This document shows, piece after piece, positions 58,917 to 64,000 of a DNA stretch of 64,000 nt. Origin of the DNA: Paenibacillus phyllosphaerae (GTDB taxonomy: Bacteria > Bacillota > Bacilli > Paenibacillales > Paenibacillaceae); the NCBI RefSeq assembly GCF_014192105.1, contig NZ_JACHXK010000001.1, positions 434,001 to 498,000 of the forward strand, given 5' to 3'. A program made the position numbers and the translations under genes. The notes below the pieces were generated by a model that searched no databases, was not told the origin of the DNA, and saw only the letters and a program-made list of their open reading frames with translations. The first letter of the stretch is position 1; each line of letters starts with the position of its first letter.

Positions 58917-60503
58917 TTATTGCTGCGTTTGTTGCGTCGCTTGCGTAAAGTCGTTCTTATTGCCGACCTCCACCGTGACATCCATCTTCTGGCCGTTGCG
59001 GATGACGTTCAATACGACCTTGTCGCCGACGGCTTTCTTCTGGATCTCCGCAATCAGTTCTTCCTTCGTCTTGTAAGCCGTGCCGCCAATGCCCGTGATA
59101 ACGTCATATTGGCGCAGGTCTGCCAGATAAGCCGGCGACTTGTACAGAATATTCGCTACGACGGAACCTTCTTTGCTCTCAAGACCAAGTTCTTGCTGGA
59201 TCGAATCGCTGATATCGCTCAGCGTCGCGCCGATAAACGGCGATGGCTTCTTCGGAATTTCTTGGTTCGCTTTCAGCGCTTCGATGTTCTCCATGATCGT
59301 GCTCGTCGGAATAGCGAAGCCGATGCCTTGAGCTTCCGAGCTTACGGCCGTGTTAATGCCGACCACCTCGCCTTGCAGGTTCAGCAGCGGACCGCCGGAG
59401 TTGCCCGGGTTGATCGAAGCGTCCGTCTGGAGCAAGTGCTCATAGTTGCGATCGCCTTCCGTATCGGAGATGCTGATCGGACGTTCTTTGGCACTCAGCA
59501 CGCCAACCGTTACCGTGTGATCGAAGCCGTACGGGTTACCGATCGCGACAACCCAGTCGCCGATGTTAATGCTGTCGGAACTGCCGATCTTCAGGGTCGG
59601 GAAGCCCGTGCCTTCGACTTTCAATACCGCAAGGTCCAGATCGTAGCTTGCGCCGAGCTTCGTCGCGACAAGCGGCTCGTCATAGCCTTGCACCGTTACT
59701 TTAATCTGTTCGGCGTCGCCCACGACGTGCTGGTTCGTCAAGATATAGCCGTCGGATTCAAAGAAGAAACCGGTACCCATACCGCTTAACGTCAGCTCGC
59801 CCGAATTGCTGCCGGAATCCGTCTGGCCTTGGCTGCCGCCTTGATCGCCGAACTGGTCGCCGAAGAATTGGCGGAAGAATGAATCGTTCATCATGCTGCT
59901 CGAGCTTTGTTGGCGCTCGTACGTTTCGATTTTTACGACAGCCGGGCTTGCGCTCTCGAAAATTTGCGCGATGTTGTTGGGTCTGACGACGTCAGCCGCA
60001 TTCGTTACGCCCGCATTAGAAGTGCTTGTGCTCGCCGCCGTCGACACCGACGTGGTCGCCGCGCTCGAGCTGAGCGCTTGATTGCCGCTGAACAGGTTCG
60101 ATTGGTCCGCATATACCATCAGGCCGCCTACGGCTACGACGCCGACCATGAAGGAAGCGAACATCGCCTTGAAGGAAGTTCTGCGCTTCTCTTTCACCTG
60201 CCAGCCGCTGCGCCCTTGCGCCTGCTGCGTCGGCGCGAACGGGCGAATCTGGGTTGGCGGGGTCATCTCGACTTGGGATTCGGGAATAGGCTGCGACTGA
60301 TGCTGATTCGCCTGCGTGTTCGACGGTTGCGCCACGGGCTCTTTCGCGTCATCCGCAGTAGACTTGTATGGTCCGTAGGAGTAGTAATAGGACGGCTTCT
60401 CTTCCTGCTCTACCTTGCTCTCGCTCGGCTCGTCGCCGCCTTCTTGATTATCGTTGTTATGATTAAAGAAATCATCGTAAGGACTTTTTTTGTTGTCTTC
60501 CAT
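58917..60503 (-). CDS. HtrA-like membrane-anchored serine protease with PDZ domain
   Basis: A 528-residue S1C protease. A 110-residue low-complexity cytoplasmic tail is followed by a membrane helix (about 113-131) and a serine/threonine-rich linker. The trypsin domain has H259 in TNQHVVG, D290 in DLDLAVL and S369 in GNSGGPL. The last 95 residues form one PDZ domain. It degrades misfolded proteins outside the membrane. The ATG at 60503 follows GAGGAGGAG; upstream starts lack a site. It adjoins a CssRS/MprAB-like system that may regulate it. Confidence 0.94.
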   Translation of the reverse strand: MEDNKKSPYDDFFNHNNDNQEGGDEPSESKVEQEEKPSYYYSYGPYKSTADDAKEPVAQPSNTQANQHQSQPIPESQVEMTPPTQIRPFAPTQQAQGRSGWQVKEKRRTSFKAMFASFMVGVVAVGGLMVYADQSNLFSGNQALSSSAATTSVSTAASTSTSNAGVTNAADVVRPNNIAQIFESASPAVVKIETYERQQSSSSMMNDSFFRQFFGDQFGDQGGSQGQTDSGSNSGELTLSGMGTGFFFESDGYILTNQHVVGDAEQIKVTVQGYDEPLVATKLGASYDLDLAVLKVEGTGFPTLKIGSSDSINIGDWVVAIGNPYGFDHTVTVGVLSAKERPISISDTEGDRNYEHLLQTDASINPGNSGGPLLNLQGEVVGINTAVSSEAQGIGFAIPTSTIMENIEALKANQEIPKKPSPFIGATLSDISDSIQQELGLESKEGSVVANILYKSPAYLADLRQYDVITGIGGTAYKTKEELIAEIQKKAVGDKVVLNVIRNGQKMDVTVEVGNKNDFTQATQQTQQ

Positions 60504-60627
60504 GTTGATTCTCCTCCTCATGAATATCGGTTGTATTATTATGATGTCTCCGGTTTTGCGCTTGCTCTTTATGTTTCTATCATGCACAATCTACCTTAAA
60601 TCAAACTTAAAATTTGTATAAACGAAA

Positions 60628-60664
60628 ATAAAAAAACCGACGCAGCTATTGCAGCTTTATCGGC
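60628..60664 (-). terminator. Terminator of the YugN-like gene
   Basis: On the minus strand CCGA...TCGG with an inner AGCTGC/GCAGCT pairing, followed by TTTTTTTATTTT. Confidence 0.78.
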
Positions 60665-60706
60665 ATTTCGATGATTGTATGGCGATCTATCATCCGCGTT
60701 TCGAAA

Positions 60707-61120
60707 CTAGTGAATGATGCGCTGCTCCACTTGGCTGAGCACTTGCTTGGCTTTGTCTACCCACTTCGGCTCAATCTTCGCGTCCGGATCCGTCGGCGTC
60801 TGGAACTGATTGAACAACGCGCCGAACACCGGAGACGATTGGCCATGATCAATGCCTTCCTCGTACAGATGCTTCAGCACGAATGGCTGTCCAATGCGGA
60901 TCTTAGCGTCGTTCTCGTCCGCTTCACCGTCGACTGAACCGGAGACCACCTCGAACGGGATGCGGAGCCACACTTTGTTGGCCTCGTCTAGCGCACGGTC
61001 GAACATGCCATGCTCATACGTCCAGTCCCCGCCAATCGAGAACTGCTCCTCCTCCAGTTCTTGCTTCAACACATTAAATTCCTTCTCGGACGATTCCAAT
61101 TTGGACGTAAGCGGGATCAT
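60707..61120 (-). CDS. YugN-like family protein
   Basis: A 137-residue cytosolic protein of the YugN family: MIPLTSKLESSEKEFNVLKQELEEEQFSIGGDWTYEHGMFDRAL at the start, FVLKHLYEEGID in the middle. In Bacillus the family is of unknown function. Start supported by AGGAAGGAAGC. It stands alone between the HtrA-like gene and liaR. Confidence 0.85.
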   Translation of the reverse strand: MIPLTSKLESSEKEFNVLKQELEEEQFSIGGDWTYEHGMFDRALDEANKVWLRIPFEVVSGSVDGEADENDAKIRIGQPFVLKHLYEEGIDHGQSSPVFGALFNQFQTPTDPDAKIEPKWVDKAKQVLSQVEQRIIH

Positions 61121-61183
61121 CGGCAGCTTCCTTCCTGCATTGTGCTTTTTGCTATAGAATGCCCCGAATATTCCGCCTTATCC

Positions 61184-61852
61184 TTAACCTGTCTTAACCC
61201 AGCCTTTGCGGTGCGCGTAGACGGCAAGCTGCGTCCGGTCCTCCAGCTCGCACTTCATCAGCAGATTGCTCACGTGCGTCTTCACCGTCTTGATGCTGAT
61301 ATGAAGCTCTTCGGCGATCTCCTTGTTCGAGCGTCCCTCCGCGATCAAGAGCAGCACTTCCTTCTCGCGCTCGGTCAAGCCTTCATCGGCTCCTTGCGCC
61401 GTTCGCTGACGAAGGCCCCGGGTCAATGCCTGCGACACATCGGCGGTCATAACCGGCATTCCTTTGGCCGCGCCGTTCAAAGCATAAATCAGTTCCTCCG
61501 CCGAAACGGTCTTGAGCACATAACTGACAGCGCCGGCTTCAACGGCCGCCACAACCTTCTCGTCCTCCAAGAAACTGGTCAGCATCACGATCTTCAGATC
61601 CGGGAACTCCGCCATAATCGCGCGCGTCGCTTCAACGCCGTCCATCTTCGGCATCATCAAATCCATCAACACCAGATGAGGCGGGCCGCCGGGAATAGTC
61701 CCTTGCTGCAGCATGCGAAGCGCTTCCTCGCCATCGCCCGCTTCGGCCACAACGTCGAATTTGGGCTCCAGCATCAAATAAGTGCGCAGTCCCGCGCGTA
61801 CCATATCGTGATCATCGACGATCATGATTCTCCATTGCTCATTTGCGCTCAT
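61184..61852 (-). CDS. liaR: LiaR, NarL-family response regulator
   Basis: A 222-residue regulator. The receiver has the phospho-acceptor D64 in LVLMDLMMP; the C-terminal LuxR-type helix-turn-helix is EGLTEREKEVLLLIAEGRSNKEIAEELHISIKTVKTHVSNLL. Its start lies inside the end of liaS (14-base overlap), with AAAGGGG upstream. LiaR activates envelope-stress genes when LiaS responds to lipid II-targeting antibiotics. No liaIH-type target genes are visible in the window. Confidence 0.92.
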   Translation of the reverse strand: MSANEQWRIMIVDDHDMVRAGLRTYLMLEPKFDVVAEAGDGEEALRMLQQGTIPGGPPHLVLMDLMMPKMDGVEATRAIMAEFPDLKIVMLTSFLEDEKVVAAVEAGAVSYVLKTVSAEELIYALNGAAKGMPVMTADVSQALTRGLRQRTAQGADEGLTEREKEVLLLIAEGRSNKEIAEELHISIKTVKTHVSNLLMKCELEDRTQLAVYAHRKGWVKTG

Positions 61853-62888
61853 CGTTTTCTTCGACCCCTTTTTGATTATAGTTCGGAAGCGTAACCCGCA
61901 CTCTTGTGCCGCTTCCCGGCTTGCTGATGACCGAAGCATCCCCGCCTAGCTTGCTTGCGCGCTCGCGCATCGTCGACAGTCCATAAGATCCCCGTTTGAC
62001 CTGATCGGCCCGGAAGCCCGCTCCGTCATCTTGCAGCGTCATCACGATCTGATGCTCCGTCTCGGTCAATGTCAGCAGCGCCGTCTGTGCGCCTGCATGT
62101 TTCACGACGTTAGCCATGGCTTCCTGAATAATAAGGAACAACTGATGCTCCTTCGCTTCGGAGAGCTTGCCCTTCACCCGCCATTCCAGCACGCCCTGCA
62201 GATTATTCTGCCGGCAATAATCGGGGAACCACTTATCGAGCGCCTCACGCAATGACCGCCCCTCCAGCTCCAGAGGCCGCAGCTGCGCGATGAATCCTCT
62301 CATCTGCTTCTGAGCCGTCGATGACATCGTGATCAGCTGCGTCATGAGCGATTCCGCCCGATTCCGGTCCAACTCCAGCAGCTTCGGCAGCGAGGAAGCC
62401 GACATATGGATGGCGAATAGCTGCTGGCTGACGGTGTCATGCAGATCCCTCGCCAGGCGTTTGCGCTCCTCCTGAACCGCTTCTTCATTCAAGGCCGCCT
62501 CGCGCATGACCTGTTCTTCCCCATGTTTCTGAATGAGCTTCACCCGTTCCTCGAGCGCGCTCTGCAGCTCATTGAACTCGCGGATAGCAGGCGCAAAGGA
62601 ACGCGCTCCTTCCTCCGGCAGCCGGATGGCGTAATTGCCATTGGCAGCCTGCTTTAGCCCCAGATGGATCATATCGAGCCGCAGCTGAATGCGCTGGGCC
62701 GACCAATAACCGAATGCGCAGCTGACAAGCAAAAAAACGGCGACGACACCGATCCACAGATCGTGCTTGCCGATCTGCGAATCGATGTAATGTCCTCCGA
62801 GTTCCCACACGAGCACCGATAGAATGGACGATGCGATAAAGTATAAGATCATTTCGAGTTTGCTGCTTCGAAGTAGTCTCACCATCAT
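61839..62888 (-). CDS. liaS: LiaS, intramembrane-sensing histidine kinase
   Basis: A 349-residue kinase with two membrane helices near residues 12-32 and 42-65 and only a short extracytoplasmic loop, the intramembrane-sensing layout. A HAMP-like linker is followed by the HisKA_3 dimer domain with the histidine in KRLARDLHDTVSQQLFAIH and the ATPase boxes EAMANVVKHA, DDGAGF and GSYGLSTM. Partner of LiaR; LiaF, encoded just upstream, inhibits it when no stress is present. Confidence 0.93.
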   Translation of the reverse strand: MMVRLLRSSKLEMILYFIASSILSVLVWELGGHYIDSQIGKHDLWIGVVAVFLLVSCAFGYWSAQRIQLRLDMIHLGLKQAANGNYAIRLPEEGARSFAPAIREFNELQSALEERVKLIQKHGEEQVMREAALNEEAVQEERKRLARDLHDTVSQQLFAIHMSASSLPKLLELDRNRAESLMTQLITMSSTAQKQMRGFIAQLRPLELEGRSLREALDKWFPDYCRQNNLQGVLEWRVKGKLSEAKEHQLFLIIQEAMANVVKHAGAQTALLTLTETEHQIVMTLQDDGAGFRADQVKRGSYGLSTMRERASKLGGDASVISKPGSGTRVRVTLPNYNQKGVEENDERK

Positions 62889-62898
62889 AGGAAGTTTC

Positions 62899-64000
62899 TC
62901 ACCCTACCTTCGTCACGCGCACATCGCCGATGAACGTGCTGACCACAAGCTTTATTTTCTTCTCCGTCTCCGGAAAATAAGGCGTTTCGATATCCATGTT
63001 CTTGAACAGACCGCCATCCTTCTGATCGAGCACCGCGACATCTCCGATGAAGGCGCTGGATACGACGTGTATTCCCGTCTCCAGATCGTTGGGCAGGAAC
63101 ACTTTCACGTCCCCTATAAAGGAAGAGATATGAATCCGCGTCTCGCCGAACGGAATTTGCGCCTTGGTCAGATCCAGCACCGTATCGCCAATGAAATGCG
63201 AGATGTTCATCGGTTTCAGCTCGAAATAATCGTGCCCCACATAGATATCGCCGATAAATCCGGACCGGTTCTGTACGTTCGGATCGCTGTTCCACCACTC
63301 CACCCGCTCTTTGCCTTTGCCATGATGGTGGTGGCGGTGCATCCGTTCAGCGTGCTGCCTCATCTTCTCGTGAACCCGCTCCGCCTTGCGCTGGTTCTTC
63401 TCGATCTTCTCGCGAATGCGCGCTTCGATCGATTCATGCCCATGCGACTGCCAAGAGGAAGCTTTAGCGTTATCCGCGTGAGTAGCGTCTCCATAGAGCG
63501 GCGGTTTCGACAGATTAATGCCGCCTGGTCCTGATTGCGCCATCTCTTCGCTTGGCGTCTCCTGTTTCGTCGGATCCGGATGAAGCGGCGGCGCTGGCGG
63601 CACGTTGTCATTGGCGCGATACGGATATGCCTGCCACTCATCGCTCGGCGACGGGTTCTTCGGCGCCTCTTTTGGCTTGGGCTTCATAATCATCCGCAGA
63701 CCGAACAGAATAATAACAATCGGCAATGCGAACTGTCCGATATCAGACACCGACCATTCGAACAGGTCGAGGTTCCGTCCTAGGAAGACGAAGCCGACCA
63801 GCAGCAGAATCGCCGCTCCGAACATCGATCCATGACCGGTTGCCATTCGACGGATCATGCTCTGCACACCTAGAAACAACAGAATGACCGGCCAAAAAAG
63901 GGAAACGATATCACCGATATCGAATTCGATGAGGCCGCTCTGCCGAAGCATGAGCACAGTCCCGATTCCGATAATAAATATGCCCCACATGAGTCGATTT
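62899..64000 (-). CDS. liaF: LiaF, negative regulator of LiaRS (probably truncated by the window edge)
   Basis: At least 363 residues from an ATG at 63990. Four hydrophobic segments occupy about residues 3-90. A long polar, histidine-rich linker (residues 95-225, with RMHRHHHHGK) follows. The C-terminal domain has repeats of the FIGD motif (SGFIGDIYVG, SHFIGDTVLD, SFIGDVKVF, AFIGDVAV, TFIGDVRV), typical of LiaF. The frame stays open to the edge (N-R-L before the ATG) and no ribosome site is visible in the ten remaining bases, so the true start may be just outside. Confidence 0.88.
   Translation of the reverse strand, partial: NRLMWGIFIIGIGTVLMLRQSGLIEFDIGDIVSLFWPVILLFLGVQSMIRRMATGHGSMFGAAILLLVGFVFLGRNLDLFEWSVSDIGQFALPIVIILFGLRMIMKPKPKEAPKNPSPSDEWQAYPYRANDNVPPAPPLHPDPTKQETPSEEMAQSGPGGINLSKPPLYGDATHADNAKASSWQSHGHESIEARIREKIEKNQRKAERVHEKMRQHAERMHRHHHHGKGKERVEWWNSDPNVQNRSGFIGDIYVGHDYFELKPMNISHFIGDTVLDLTKAQIPFGETRIHISSFIGDVKVFLPNDLETGIHVVSSAFIGDVAVLDQKDGGLFKNMDIETPYFPETEKKIKLVVSTFIGDVRVTKVG

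Noticed and set aside
1-64000. CRISPR array, rRNA, tRNA or prophage
   Set aside because: No regularly spaced repeats, no tRNA or rRNA sequence and no phage structural or integrase genes were seen on either strand.

Overview
The window looks like chromosomal DNA of a spore-forming, low-to-moderate GC Bacillota bacterium, most likely Paenibacillus or a close relative in Paenibacillaceae. Grounds: strong AGGAGG-type ribosome binding sites before nearly every gene, sigma-A promoters with 16-18 bp spacers, sporulation genes (yhbH, spoVR, prkA), a SufCDS order, LiaFSR, YesMN-type sugar regulators, and very long sugar-regulator proteins typical of Paenibacillus. No rRNA, tRNA or CRISPR array was seen.

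Layout. 1-2.3 kb: start of sufS, sufD and sufC (Fe-S cluster assembly) behind a promoter with a Fur-like box. 2.3-13 kb: housekeeping genes (DUF1802, mtnKA methionine salvage, YunC, DUF423, yhbH, the YhaM exoribonuclease, two peptidases). 13-24.5 kb: a carbohydrate-uptake locus made of a YesN/YesM two-component system, a membrane-anchored RbsB-like sugar sensor, two solute-binding lipoproteins, two permeases without an ATPase, and an MFS transporter. 24.5-29 kb: a wrecked chemotaxis receptor and a MarR-MMPL efflux pair. 29.5-33 kb: a hydrolase, an NlpC/P60 wall enzyme and spoVR. 33-36.8 kb: an AT-richer accessory island with a Uma2 nuclease plus a small antitoxin-like protein, a broken TIR gene under an SOS-type promoter, a toxin-antitoxin pair and a frameshifted Mrr-type nuclease. 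The island is flanked by direct repeats derived from the 3' end of spoVR. 36.8-46 kb: an Rrf2 regulator, the ATP-grasp/alpha-E/transglutaminase operon, a TnpB element with its guide-RNA region inserted at the tail of a globin-coupled transducer gene, and prkA. 46-64 kb: DUF2161, Rieske, a lysine-less aminotransferase homologue, AbrB, trmL, an orphan OmpR regulator, serC, glnA, a DAHP synthase, DUF2062, ispH, an MprAB/CssRS-like system beside an HtrA protease, YugN and liaRSF.

The most unusual object is a roughly 325-bp element present twice (19235-19568 and 29071-29392). It is packed with short hairpins whose stems change sequence but keep pairing, and the two copies share long unpaired blocks. 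It looks like a dispersed structured RNA or a non-autonomous mobile element that I cannot assign to a known family. A second, shorter repeat of about 60 bp with nested hairpins occurs three times (5.4, 5.5 and 9.35 kb). The three genes of the conserved PrkA-YhbH-SpoVR functional group are all present but scattered over 37 kb.
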